NCBI RefSeq assembly: GCF_900091525.1
Contig: NZ_FMCU01000001.1
Span: 620,001-684,000 of the forward strand
Length of the DNA stretch: 64,000 nucleotides
Source: Micromonospora matsumotoense
GTDB taxonomy: Bacteria; Actinomycetota; Actinomycetes; Mycobacteriales; Micromonosporaceae
Reading direction: 5' to 3'
In this document: piece by piece, positions 55,597 through 64,000 of the stretch
How the letters are laid out: every line of letters starts with the position of its first letter
Position numbering within the stretch: the first letter of the stretch is position 1
Translations under genes and position numbers: made by a program
The notes under the pieces: model-generated
The model's database searches: none
The model's input: only the letters and a program-made list of their open reading frames with translations
Told to the model about the DNA's origin: nothing

Positions 55597-58350
55597 TCAG
55601 CGACTGGTGCAGGTGACCGCCGGGACGGTGTTGCTGCCGGTCACGTTGGCGGTGAAGCCGATGCTGGTGGTGGCACCGGCACCGAGCCCGCCGTTCCATC
55701 CGGCGTCACGCACCGCGACGGTCGCCCCGGTCTGGGTCAGCGTGCCGCCCCAGAGCGAGTTGATCGTCTGGCCGTTGGCGAACGTCCAGCCGAGCGTCCA
55801 ACCGGCGATCGGCGCGGTGCCCGCGTTCCGCACCGTCACCTCACCCTGGAAGCCACCCGGCCACGAACCGGTCACCTTGTACGTCGCCGCGCAGCCACCG
55901 GTCGGCGGCGGGGTCGTCGGTGGCGGGGTCGTCGGCGGCGGCGTGGTGGGCGGCGGGGTCGTCGGCGGCGGCGTGGTCGGTGGCGGGGTGGTGGGCGGCG
56001 GCGTGGTCGGGTTGGGGGTCGTCGGCGTCGGGGTGGGGGTGCCGCCGAGCCGGTCGGCGACCAGGATGCCCCGGCCGTTGGTGCCCAGGTAGACCCGGCC
56101 GTAGACCCTCGGGTCGCCGGTCAACGCATCGCCCGCGTTGCCGTACTGGTGCTGGTCGTCGTTGATCCGCACCCAGGCCGCGCCGGTGTTGTCGGAGCGG
56201 TAGACGCCGGCCTTGCCGTCGACGGTGCCGAAGGTGAACACCGCCGGGTACGTCTGCCCGGGGGCAGCCTTGCCGAAGCCGACGTTCACCGCCGCCGACA
56301 CCCCGGCCAGCGTGGTGAAGGTGGCCCCGGAGTCGGTGGAGCGCCACAGCCCACCCTCGCCGGCCAGCCAGATGTCGCCCTCCTTGCCGGGCACCGCCTT
56401 GAACTTGACGTTGCCGGTGGTGGGCAGGCCGGTGGCGGCGGAGGCGGTGAAGCTGGCCCCGCCGTTGGTGCTGACATAGAACTTGCCACCGCTGAAGCCG
56501 TAGAACTTGTTCTTGTTGACCCGGTCGGACTCGACCACCGCGTTGGCCGGGATGCCGGTGGCGGCGGTCCACGAGTTGCCGAACCCGACCGAGCGGATCA
56601 CCTGCTGCCCGGCGTCACCGGGGGCCCAGACGAACTGGCTGCCGTCGGCGGCGGCGGCGACCGTGCCGCCGTTGTTGACCCCGCCCGGCTCGCTGCCCTG
56701 GAACCAGTTCGCCCCACCGTCGGTGGAGAACGCGATGTGGCTGTCGTTGGGGCGGTCGGCGTCGGTGAAGTTCCCGGCCCGGACCATCGTCGCCGGGTTG
56801 GCCTCGGCGTAGTCGAGGCTGGTGGTGGTGGTGAAGACCGGCTGGGTGAACAGCATCGGCGGCACCGCGTCCAGGTCGGTGTGCCGGAAGCCGCCGATGT
56901 CCCCGAGCCCGCTGATCAGCGGCGCCCCGGTGGGCGGGCTGATCAGGTCCTGTACGGCGGTCTCCTCCAGGCCCTTCACCATCGGCTTGATGGTGAACTG
57001 GCCGCCGGTGTCCCACTTGGTGAGGTCGGTGCTGCCGTAGATGGTCGCGCCGGTGCCGTACATGAAGCGGTTCGAGTCGAACGGGTCGATCTCCACCGAC
57101 TCGTTCATCCAGCCCAGCTTCGGGGTCTCCTCCGGGGGCGCCGGGTTGGTGCCGAAGGTCAGCCACGGCACCGAGCTGATGTCCATCTTGAACTTCTTGG
57201 TGCGCTCCGGGTAGCTGGCGAACTCCCAGATCCGGGTCCAGGTCGCGCCGCCGTCGGTGCTGCGGAAGAAGATCGCGTCCGGCCACCAGGAGATCTGGGT
57301 GGCGACCATCAGGGTGTTCGGATGCTGCCGGTCGATGGTCAGACCCGAGTAGCCGAAGTAGGCGTCACTGCTGGACGACGGGATCGGGCTGATCTGCGTC
57401 CACGCGCCGGTGGCCCGGTTGAACTTCCACACGTCACCCTTGCCCCCGTCGTACGGGCCGCCGGTGTCGCTGGTGGCGATGTAGAGGAAGCCGCCGACCG
57501 GGTCGACCACGCCCTTGTGGGCCAGGTAACCGGTGGGTTGACCGGCGATCCGCTCCCACGTGGTGCCACCGTTGGTCGAGCGGTACACCGGGTTGGCCTT
57601 GTCCGCCACCCCGACGTAGATGGTCTGGGTGGCGTTGCCGGCCGTACCGGTGCTCTTGTCGAAGGTGACCCAGGTCAGACCCTGGTTCTGGCTCTGGTAG
57701 CCGGTGGTGTCGTTGGGGTCGGCCCGGTAGTTGCCGACGTTCGGGAAGTTCGCCACCTTGGCCCAGGTGGCCCCGAAGTCGGTGCTGCGCCACAGACCGT
57801 TGCCGCCCTCGGCGCCGTAGTAGAGCACGCTGTTCTTGTTGGGGTCGACGGCGAGCCGCTCCCCCATGCCCCGGCCGGGCATGTTGCCGCCGTTCTTGAA
57901 CGGCAGCGCGGTGGCCTGCCAGGTGGCGCCCTTGTCGGCCGAGCGCAGGATCGCGCCGTTGTTCGGGTCCCAGTCGTTGGTGTACATGCCGACGGCGGCG
58001 TACACCCGGTTGGTCTGCACCGGGTCGGTGGCCAGGCTGACCACCCCGTTGTAGCCCCACTTGTCCGCGCCGACCCAGTCGAGCAGCGGTGTCCAGGACT
58101 GGCTGGACTGCTCCCACCGGTACGCGCCGCCGATGTCGGTGCGCGCGTAGATCAGGTTCTTCTCGGTCGGATTGAAGACGATGCCGGGGACGAAGCCACC
58201 GCCGTCGATCCGGACGTTCTTCCAGTTGTACGGCTCGGCCGCCGCGGCGGCGGCGGCTTGGGTGGAGGGTGCGATGGTGAACTGGACGGCCACGACGGCC
58301 GTGGCAGCGGCCAGCACGGTGGTGACCGCGCCGACGAGACTTCTCCGCAT
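55597..58350 (-). CDS. GH74 xyloglucanase with CBM2
   Basis: 917 residues. Signal peptide (MRRSLVGAVTTVLAAATAVV), two seven-bladed propeller halves typical of GH74, with repeated Asp-box-like RSTDGGATW motifs and conserved TDIGGAYRW and GLGDIGGFRH where the two catalytic Asp residues lie. After residue 780 a (PPPTT)n linker of about seven units joins a CBM2 (about 820-917; GCAATYKVTGSWPGGFQGEV, IAGWTLGWTFANGQ). It would cleave xyloglucan in plant debris. A CebR/CelR-type operator lies 150 bp upstream. Confidence 0.94.
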   Translation of the reverse strand: MRRSLVGAVTTVLAAATAVVAVQFTIAPSTQAAAAAAAEPYNWKNVRIDGGGFVPGIVFNPTEKNLIYARTDIGGAYRWEQSSQSWTPLLDWVGADKWGYNGVVSLATDPVQTNRVYAAVGMYTNDWDPNNGAILRSADKGATWQATALPFKNGGNMPGRGMGERLAVDPNKNSVLYYGAEGGNGLWRSTDFGATWAKVANFPNVGNYRADPNDTTGYQSQNQGLTWVTFDKSTGTAGNATQTIYVGVADKANPVYRSTNGGTTWERIAGQPTGYLAHKGVVDPVGGFLYIATSDTGGPYDGGKGDVWKFNRATGAWTQISPIPSSSSDAYFGYSGLTIDRQHPNTLMVATQISWWPDAIFFRSTDGGATWTRIWEFASYPERTKKFKMDISSVPWLTFGTNPAPPEETPKLGWMNESVEIDPFDSNRFMYGTGATIYGSTDLTKWDTGGQFTIKPMVKGLEETAVQDLISPPTGAPLISGLGDIGGFRHTDLDAVPPMLFTQPVFTTTTSLDYAEANPATMVRAGNFTDADRPNDSHIAFSTDGGANWFQGSEPGGVNNGGTVAAAADGSQFVWAPGDAGQQVIRSVGFGNSWTAATGIPANAVVESDRVNKNKFYGFSGGKFYVSTNGGASFTASAATGLPTTGNVKFKAVPGKEGDIWLAGEGGLWRSTDSGATFTTLAGVSAAVNVGFGKAAPGQTYPAVFTFGTVDGKAGVYRSDNTGAAWVRINDDQHQYGNAGDALTGDPRVYGRVYLGTNGRGILVADRLGGTPTPTPTTPNPTTPPPTTPPPTTPPPTTPPPTTPPPTTPPPTTPPPTGGCAATYKVTGSWPGGFQGEVTVRNAGTAPIAGWTLGWTFANGQTINSLWGGTLTQTGATVAVRDAGWNGGLGAGATTSIGFTANVTGSNTVPAVTCTSR

Positions 58351-58499
58351 CTGCGGTTCCTCTCGGGAATGCCAGGGTGAGGGTGCGACGCCCCAGGAGG
58401 GACGTCGACGGGTGCGAAGAGCTGCCCTGGCTCCCCGCCGGCACGCTTGGCTCCCGCTGCCGAAGAAGAAGTCAACAGTAACCGCTGCGCCGCCGAATT

Positions 58500-58513
58500 A
58501 GGAAGCGCTCCCA
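58500..58513. promoter_or_regulatory. CebR/CelR-type operator of the GH74 gene
   Basis: On the minus strand TGGGAGCGCTTCCT, matching 12 of 14 positions of the published TGGGAGCGCTCCCA box bound by cellobiose-responsive LacI regulators in actinobacteria. It sits in the 176-bp gap before the GH74 start. Confidence 0.7.
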
Positions 58514-58526
58514 ACTAACTCGGCCA

Positions 58527-60629
58527 TCAGAGCCGGTAGATGACGTCCTCACCGACGATCTCGCGACTGATGCCCAGCCCGTCCACCGGCCGGGTGGCCA
58601 CGTCGGCCCACGGGGTGCCGGCGGCCCAGCCGGGCAGCAGCACCACCGTGCGCAGCCCGACCTGCCGCAGGTACGCCACCGAGGTGGCGTCCGGGAAGGT
58701 CATGCTCACCGCCCGGATCCGCTCCTGGGCCTGCGGGGTGAACGAGGCGAGCCCGTTGACCACCTTGGGGAACCCGTCGGTGGACCAGAGCATCACGTGC
58801 AGTTCCCGGATGCCGTCGCTGGGCAGCACCAACGCCGGGCCGGTCAGCCCGCGCAGCGCGGCCGGTTGCTCCGGCGCCGGCACGTGCGGGGTGCGGTTGA
58901 CCCCCTCCAGCAGGACCAGCAACAACGGCACCACCAACGCCAACCGGGCCAGCCGCCACCGCTGACCGTCCCGCTTCGGGGTCGACTCCCGGGTGGCCGC
59001 CTGCTCGGCCGGCGACCCGGACCACGCCGCCGACCGCAGCAACGGCCGCGCCGGTTGCGCCTGCGCCGGAACGGCCGACTCCCCGGCAACGGCCGACTCC
59101 CCCGGCACGGCAGACCCGGCCGAAACGGCCGATTCCACCTTCGCAGCCGACGCCGCCGGGACGGTCGACCCGGCCGGCCGCAGCGCGGCCTGCGCCTCCT
59201 CTTCCGACTCCACCGGCACGGCCGATGCCGCCGGTCGCAGCGCCGGCTGCGCCCCCGGCCCCACCGCCAGCTCCGCCTCCGCGCCTGGTTCCGCCGGCTG
59301 TTCCCCCGTCGACCCCGGTGCCGGTTGCGGGTCCCGGGCGGCCCGGGACGCCGGCTCACGCACCGTCAACGCACCGGCGGCGAGCAGGCCGAGCAGCAGG
59401 GTTGTCCACAGCACCAGCCGACCCGGGGTGCGCACCCCGTCCCAGCCCGGGGCGTGCTCGACCAGCGTCACGTAGCCCGGGTTGCCGTCACCACCGAACG
59501 TGGTGCCCGCCGCGAGCGCCATGCTGACCAGTGCCGCGCCGGCCAGCATCAGCCGGTGCCGCAACCGCCACACGGAGAAGAAGATCCCGGCCATCGCCAG
59601 CGACAGCAGCACCACCCCGGGCAGCAGGGTCATCTCCCCCGGGAAGCCGAGCGTGGCGCGGGCCGCCTCGTGCCGCTCCCCCCATAGCCAGGACTCCGGC
59701 GGCGCGGTGACGAACCCCCGCCACGGCGGGGAGAACATCTCGATCTGGGCCACCGTGCGCCGGCCGGACGGGTTGCGGGCCACCACCTCGAAGTACGGCA
59801 CGGCCATCGCCAGGGTCACCCCGGCGAATCCGATCCCGCCGGCCAGGTCGGCCAGGAGCAGACGGCGCGGCACCGCCGGCCGGGCCCGCCGCCGCCACCA
59901 GACCACGCCGTACGTCACCGCACTGCCGAGGCAGAGCACTCCCAGCGCGTACGCGAAGGGCAGGCCGATGCCGAAGCCGAGGGTGACCTGCCAGGCGGCG
60001 ACCACCCACCCGGCGACCACCCAGCCGGGGCGGACCCGGTCGGGCCGGTGGCCGTGCCGCAGTGACCAGCCGTGCCCCCGGGCCAGCATGGCCAACGCGA
60101 GGGCGATCCCCCCGATGCTGAGCACGTGCAGGTGACCGGCCTGGGCGAGCTTCCACGGGGCGTAGGCGAACGACACCCCGGCCACCGCCGCACCGGCCCG
60201 GCCGGCCCCCACCTGCCGGGCCAGCGCGTACGCCCCGAACAGGGCGAGGGCGTGGGTCAGCAGGTAGAGCAGGTTGTAACGGACCACTGCGGCCACTGGA
60301 CCGTCCCCGATCATCCCGAACGGGGCGTACCCGAGCAGGGTGTCGGAGTAGGCGTAGGTGTACGGCTCCGGATAGAACGTGTTCGAGTGCCAGACCTGGA
60401 ACGGGTTGGTGAGCAGGGCGTGTCCGCCCCAGGCCACCTGCCACGCCTGGAGCGTCGGGTCGCCGGTGTCCTGCGGGATGGTGCTCGCCGGGTCCCGCAG
60501 GGTCGGCCAGGTCAGCACCACGGCCAGCAACAGTGCGGCGAGCGCCGCCAGGGTCCACTCGTGCCGGGCCAGCCGCCACGACACGCCCGCCAGCCGGCGA
60601 CCGAAGATCCGCACCTGATCGACGTTCAT
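58527..60629 (-). CDS. Polytopic membrane protein, GT-C/YfhO-like
   Basis: 700 residues with about ten membrane helices. First extracytoplasmic loop contains TIPQDTGDPTLQAWQVAWGG, with an acidic motif like those of GT-C glycosyltransferases. The C-terminal domain is hydrophilic (VLPSDGIRELHVMLWSTDGF). A cytoplasmic or lumenal loop of about 130 residues between helices 9 and 10 is a repeat-rich Ala/Glu/Ser/Val segment (VESAVSAGSAVPGESAVAGE). Function unassigned; a role in surface glycan transfer is likely by fold only. ATG at 60629. Confidence 0.65.
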   Translation of the reverse strand: MNVDQVRIFGRRLAGVSWRLARHEWTLAALAALLLAVVLTWPTLRDPASTIPQDTGDPTLQAWQVAWGGHALLTNPFQVWHSNTFYPEPYTYAYSDTLLGYAPFGMIGDGPVAAVVRYNLLYLLTHALALFGAYALARQVGAGRAGAAVAGVSFAYAPWKLAQAGHLHVLSIGGIALALAMLARGHGWSLRHGHRPDRVRPGWVVAGWVVAAWQVTLGFGIGLPFAYALGVLCLGSAVTYGVVWWRRRARPAVPRRLLLADLAGGIGFAGVTLAMAVPYFEVVARNPSGRRTVAQIEMFSPPWRGFVTAPPESWLWGERHEAARATLGFPGEMTLLPGVVLLSLAMAGIFFSVWRLRHRLMLAGAALVSMALAAGTTFGGDGNPGYVTLVEHAPGWDGVRTPGRLVLWTTLLLGLLAAGALTVREPASRAARDPQPAPGSTGEQPAEPGAEAELAVGPGAQPALRPAASAVPVESEEEAQAALRPAGSTVPAASAAKVESAVSAGSAVPGESAVAGESAVPAQAQPARPLLRSAAWSGSPAEQAATRESTPKRDGQRWRLARLALVVPLLLVLLEGVNRTPHVPAPEQPAALRGLTGPALVLPSDGIRELHVMLWSTDGFPKVVNGLASFTPQAQERIRAVSMTFPDATSVAYLRQVGLRTVVLLPGWAAGTPWADVATRPVDGLGISREIVGEDVIYRL

Positions 60630-60767
60630 CTCTCCACCCCGTCCTTTGCCGTCCGTCAGACTGCCCGAGTCCGATCCGGTTGTCGACACCGCAACCCGCC
60701 CGGATTTCGACCAGGGGTCCCCTTCGACGTCCGAATCCGATCTGAGGGGCAGCGACCGAGGACCACC

Positions 60768-60798
60768 CGGGTCGGGTGAGCCGCCCTCACCCGACCCG
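60768..60798. promoter_or_regulatory. Perfect inverted repeat upstream of peroxiredoxin
   Basis: 13-bp arms CGGGTCGGGTGAG / CTCACCCGACCCG, loop CCGCC, ending two to three bases before the GGAAGG ribosome site of the peroxiredoxin gene. May be an operator or a translation-modulating hairpin; its divergent partner is the membrane protein gene. Confidence 0.5.
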
Positions 60799-60814
60799 CC
60801 GGAAGGTGGGAGAC

Positions 60815-61312
60815 ATGACTGGACCCGACGGGCTGATCCGACCCGGGACGCCGGCCCCCGACTTCACCCTGCCGGCCACCCCGGACGGGCGACGGACCGG
60901 ACCCGGGCAGTTCCGTGGCCGGCCGGTGGTGCTGGCCTTCTATCCCGCCGACTGGTCCCCGGTCTGCGGCGACCAGATGGCGCTCTACCAGGCCGCGATG
61001 CCGGAGTTCGCGCGGTACGACGCGGTGGTGCTGGGCATCTCGGTGGACAGCCTCTGGTCGCACCGGGCCTTCGCCGAGGCCCGGGGCGTCCGGTTCCCGC
61101 TGCTGGCCGACTTCGAACCGAAGGGCGAGGTGACCCGCGGCTACGGGGTGTACACCCCGCAGGGGCAGGCCGGCCGGGCCCTGGTGGTGGTCGACCCGGC
61201 CGGGGCGGTGGCCTGGAGCTACCTGTCCCCCGCCGAGGTGAACCCGGGCGCCGACGGCATCCTCGACGCGTTGGACCAACTCGGCACCGGGCGGCAGGTG
61301 ACGGCCCGATGA
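60815..61312 (+). CDS. AhpC/TSA-type peroxiredoxin
   Basis: 165 residues. Thioredoxin fold with the peroxidatic Cys51 in YPADWSPVCGDQMALYQ. Other motifs: VLGISVDSLWSHRAFAEARG, FPLLADFEPKGEVTRGYGVY. Differs from the first peroxiredoxin (VC instead of FTGIC). ATG at 60815 with GGAAGGTGGGAG upstream. Overlaps the DsbA-like gene (ATGA), so the two are co-expressed and possibly act together. Confidence 0.9.
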   Translation: MTGPDGLIRPGTPAPDFTLPATPDGRRTGPGQFRGRPVVLAFYPADWSPVCGDQMALYQAAMPEFARYDAVVLGISVDSLWSHRAFAEARGVRFPLLADFEPKGEVTRGYGVYTPQGQAGRALVVVDPAGAVAWSYLSPAEVNPGADGILDALDQLGTGRQVTAR

Positions 61313-61869
61313 GCACCCCGTTGCAGGTCACCGCCCGGCTCCGGGTACCCGTGACCGAAATCGACCATATTCGTGGGCCACTGGACGCACCGGTCACCAT
61401 CGTGCAGTACGGCGACTTCCAGTGCCCGTTCTGCGGAGCGGCGCACCCCAACCTGGCGGAGTTGCTGCGGCAGCGCCGGGACACCGTCCGGTTGGTCTAC
61501 CGGCACTTCCCGATCACCAACCTCCACCCGTACGCCGAACGGGCCGCCGAGGTGGCCGAGGCCGCCGGCCGCCGGGGGCGGTTCTGGGAGATGCACGACT
61601 GGCTCTACGAGCACCAGGACCAACTCGATCCCGTTCACCTGTCGCTCGGCGTGGAGCAGCTGGGTCTCCTGCCGGACGAGATCGACGCGGAGGTCGACCG
61701 GCACACGTACGGCGACCGGGTCCGGCACGACTTCACCGGCGGCATCCGCAGCGGGGTGAACGGCACCCCCACCCTCTTCATCGGCGACCACCGCCACGAG
61801 GGCGGCGTCGACCTACCCGACCTCCTCACCGCAGTAGACGCCACCCCCACCCCCACCCCCACCCCCTAA
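61309..61869 (+). CDS. DsbA-family thiol oxidoreductase
   Basis: 186 residues. VTIVQYGDFQCPFCGAAHPN carries the CPFC active site (Cys39, Cys42). Later cis-Pro in SGVNGTPTLFIGDHRHEGG. No signal peptide, so probably cytoplasmic (FrnE/thioredoxin_4-like), maybe recycling the coupled peroxiredoxin. Ends in a short (PT)4 repeat tail. Confidence 0.9.
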   Translation: MSTPLQVTARLRVPVTEIDHIRGPLDAPVTIVQYGDFQCPFCGAAHPNLAELLRQRRDTVRLVYRHFPITNLHPYAERAAEVAEAAGRRGRFWEMHDWLYEHQDQLDPVHLSLGVEQLGLLPDEIDAEVDRHTYGDRVRHDFTGGIRSGVNGTPTLFIGDHRHEGGVDLPDLLTAVDATPTPTPTP

Positions 61870-61912
61870 CCCCCGCGCCGCGCCGCCCCCGCGCCGCCCC
61901 GTCCGCGCTGGC

Positions 61913-61980
61913 CCCCGGTGATCAAGAGGTTTACGTCAGATTGAAGATCAAAGTTGACGCAAACCTCTTGATCACCGGGG
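61913..61980. terminator. Long hairpin between convergent DsbA and LuxR genes
   Basis: 26-bp arms with one mismatch (left starts CCCCGGTGATCAAGAGG; right ends CCTCTTGATCACCGGGG) and a 16-base spacer. C-rich sequence precedes and G-rich sequence follows on the plus strand. Confidence 0.75.
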
Positions 61981-62044
61981 AAAACCGCGGGGCGGGGGCG
62001 GGGGAGGCGGGGGCGGGGGCGGGAGTGAGGGTGGGTGGGGGGTT
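61981..62044. other. G-run tract, potential G-quadruplex
   Basis: More than eight closely spaced runs of three to six G on the plus strand, immediately before the stop codon of the LuxR gene (template of which is the plus strand). Confidence 0.6.
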
Positions 62045-64000
62045 AGAGGAGGTGGAGGGCTCGGGCTCGGCGGACGGCTTCGCGGCGGCGGGTGGCGTCG
62101 AGCTTGCGGTAGATGTTGCGTACGTGGGTCTTGACGGTGTTGACCGACAGGGACAGCTCAGCGGCGATCTCCACGTTGGACAGGATGCTCTGGAGGTAGC
62201 GCAGAACGGTCAGCTCCCGTTCGGTGAGCGGCTCGGTCAGCGCCCGTTCCGGACCGCCCGGCCCCCGCTGCGGTTCACCCGGCCCGTGCTCGGCTGGCTG
62301 TTCGGCGTCGCGTACCAGGTCGCTGACCGCTGGCCAGTGGGCGGTGCCGGAATCGAGGTGGGCGGCGAGCAGGTCGCGGACCTCCGGTTCGGCCCGGGTG
62401 AAGACCCGCCGGTAACCGTGTCGGCCGGACAGGTCCAGCACCCGCTCCAACAGCCGACCGGCCCGGCGCTCGTCACCGCCCCGGCGGGCCAGCACCGCGT
62501 CCAGGACACCGGTGGCGAGTCGTACCGACAGCGGCCAGTCGGCGGCACCCGGGGCCTCCCAGTCGGGTAGCGCGTGACCGGCGGCCCGGACGTCACCGGC
62601 CCGCAGCTCCACCCGGGCCAGCGCCAACCCCAGCACCGGCACCGGGTCCCGCTCCCGGGCCCGCTCGGCGAGCAACCGACGGGCGGTGTCCAGGTCTCCC
62701 TGCTCGCCACGCAGGTCCGCCTCCAGGGCGAGCAGCCGATCGGCCAGTTCCCCACCCCCGGCACGATCTCCCTCCCCAGCCGGCTCCCCAGCCGGTGTGG
62801 CGAGCGTGCCGGTCAGCTCGTCCCGGGCCCGGCGTACCACCTCGATGGCCACCGCCGGCTCACCGGCGTCGCGCAGCAACGCCGCCCGGCACAGCGCCAT
62901 CACCGCCCCGACCACGCCCCCACCGGCGACCACCCCGACCGTCGCCACCCCGACCATGGCCGGGCCCACCGCCGCCACGCCCGACACCCCCCCGACCGAC
63001 ACCCCCCCGACCGCCGCCGCGCCGGACACCACCCCGACCATGGCCGCCCCGACCATGGCCGTGCCGGCCGCCGCCAGTTCGGCGACGGCCTCCGTGGGCT
63101 GGTCCCGGTGCAACGCCACCAGGGCCAGCGTCAGGTGCGCGTAGCCACAGTCGGCCCGACTCGACCATCCCTGGCAGGGAGGCATGACCAGCGCCGCGCG
63201 GGCGGTCTCCTCAGCCGGCGACAGCTCACCGGCGAGGGCGAGCAGCAGTGCCGTCCGGGTCGCGTCGACCAGTTCCGTCCGCGGCCGCCCGGCCCGGCGG
63301 GCCGCCGCCAGCGCCCGACCGAACCACGCCCCGGCCACCACCAACTCCCCCTCGGCCAGCTCGATCAGGCCGAGCGCGGTGCCGGCCACCGCCCGTACGT
63401 CCGCGTCCTCCCCGGTCCGGGGGTCGTCATCGGTCGGCGCCACCGCCCCGGGCGGGCTGGTGCCCGTCGGCATCCCCGGGAGATCGACACCGGCGGGTGT
63501 CTCCTCCAGGCCGGCACCGGCAGGTGTCCTGGGGAGGCCGGGTCCGGTGGCGGTGGTCAGCAGTCGGGCGGCGGCCCGGCGTACCTCCGGGTGGTCGCCG
63601 GCCAGCCGGGCCAGGGTGAGTTCCAGCACCAGTGCCAGCCGACGGAACCGGTCCCGGCGCGGGGCCGGCAGCGCGCGGGCCGCCGCCACCGCGTCCCGCA
63701 ACCGGGCGGCCGCCGCCTCCCGGTCGCCCGCGTACGCCCGCTCGGCACCGGCGGCCAGCGCCAGCTCCGGGTCCCGGCGCACCGCCTCGGCGGGCGGCGG
63801 CGCAAGTGGGGGTACGTCCGGTGACTCCCGGTCGTACGGCACCAGCTCCGGCCAGTGGGTCAGCAGCAGCCCGGTGGCCCGGTCCCATTGCCCGGCGGTG
63901 AGCGCATGACGCAGCGCCTCGGCCGGTCGGTCGTGGTCGGTGTGCCAGTCGGCGGCCCGCCCGTGCAGCGCGGCGCGCTCCCCGTCGGCGAGGTCGGCCA
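62043..64000 (-). CDS. LuxR-type regulator of the MalT/LAL group (5' part missing)
   Basis: About 652 C-terminal residues; the frame stays open to the window edge (AALHGRAADWHTDHDRPAEA, THWPELVPYDRES), so the start lies outside, probably with an AAA/NTPase domain. Helical TPR-like middle region, then LuxR helix-turn-helix LTERELTVLRYLQSILSNVE and IAAELSLSVNTVKTHVRNIY near the end. A low-complexity block of about 60 residues made of VGVA/MVG-type repeats (62885-63075) interrupts the TPR-like region. A start at 63842 is only an internal GTG. Confidence 0.85.
   Translation of the reverse strand, partial: ADLADGERAALHGRAADWHTDHDRPAEALRHALTAGQWDRATGLLLTHWPELVPYDRESPDVPPLAPPPAEAVRRDPELALAAGAERAYAGDREAAAARLRDAVAAARALPAPRRDRFRRLALVLELTLARLAGDHPEVRRAAARLLTTATGPGLPRTPAGAGLEETPAGVDLPGMPTGTSPPGAVAPTDDDPRTGEDADVRAVAGTALGLIELAEGELVVAGAWFGRALAAARRAGRPRTELVDATRTALLLALAGELSPAEETARAALVMPPCQGWSSRADCGYAHLTLALVALHRDQPTEAVAELAAAGTAMVGAAMVGVVSGAAAVGGVSVGGVSGVAAVGPAMVGVATVGVVAGGGVVGAVMALCRAALLRDAGEPAVAIEVVRRARDELTGTLATPAGEPAGEGDRAGGGELADRLLALEADLRGEQGDLDTARRLLAERARERDPVPVLGLALARVELRAGDVRAAGHALPDWEAPGAADWPLSVRLATGVLDAVLARRGGDERRAGRLLERVLDLSGRHGYRRVFTRAEPEVRDLLAAHLDSGTAHWPAVSDLVRDAEQPAEHGPGEPQRGPGGPERALTEPLTERELTVLRYLQSILSNVEIAAELSLSVNTVKTHVRNIYRKLDATRRREAVRRARALHLL

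Noticed and set aside
55594..58380. Plus-strand frame of 928 codons opposite the GH74 gene
   Set aside because: The minus strand encodes a full GH74-CBM2 with signal peptide; the plus frame is Arg/Gly/Val-rich without motifs.

Overview
The window comes from a very GC-rich actinobacterium, most likely a member of the Micromonosporaceae (Micromonospora or a close relative). The evidence is the extreme third-position GC, frequent GTG starts, GTGA/ATGA stop-start overlaps, and gene content shared with that group (fasR-fabD-fabH-acpP-fabF, DUF3052, DUF3145, homodimeric aceE, HelD-like helicase). This is a chromosomal segment. I saw no rRNA, tRNA, transposase, integrase or CRISPR array.

Layout. 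(1) 1-10 kb: an AhpE/Bcp-type peroxiredoxin (cut by the window edge), DUF3052, a MarR-regulated fused E1 alpha/beta dehydrogenase with a striking low-complexity insert, a Tat-exported PhoD phosphatase, a YjbQ protein and pyruvate dehydrogenase AceE. (2) 10-23.5 kb: a secreted carboxylesterase and divergent TetR with a palindromic operator, a beta-glucosidase/MFS pair, gltX, copC, a two-component system, and a CBM2 protein with two novel-looking tandem domains. (3) 23.5-28.5 kb: the fatty-acid synthase II operon with its activator FasR; FabD carries an extra C-terminal biotinyl-like domain. (4) 29.4-39.3 kb: a co-directional catabolic cluster (ROK repressor, lipoprotein binding protein, ABC ATPase, fused double permease, creatininase-family hydrolase, amidohydrolase, argininosuccinate-lyase-like enzyme, ROK kinase). 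Its substrate is unknown and I regard it as the best candidate for an undescribed pathway. (5) 39.5-44.3 kb: a secreted PIG-L/CBM9-like protein facing a GH3 lipoprotein. (6) 44.3-55 kb: DUF3145, a small conserved protein, carbonic anhydrase, alpha/beta hydrolase, HelD-like helicase, CDF metal exporter, a c-di-AMP (ydaO) riboswitch controlling a secreted coiled-coil cell-wall protein, an SRPBCC protein, a STAS protein and a poly-aspartate mini-lipoprotein. (7) 55.5-64 kb: a GH74-CBM2 xyloglucanase with a CebR/CelR-type operator, a polytopic membrane protein, a peroxiredoxin-DsbA pair and a truncated large LuxR regulator.

How it fits together. Peroxiredoxin, DUF3052, aceE, fasR, fabDHPF and DUF3145 appear in the order I recall as a conserved actinobacterial backbone (pyruvate to acetyl-CoA to fatty acids). 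The other modules sit between these anchors and mostly concern plant or cell-wall polysaccharides and small-molecule scavenging. Convergent gene pairs are almost always separated by long, perfect GC-rich hairpins. Several unrelated proteins carry in-frame tandem-repeat expansions (9, 15 or 30 bp units), which looks like a local or genome-wide tendency rather than a property of one family.

All functions are inferred by reading translated sequence and motifs by eye; no database search was run.
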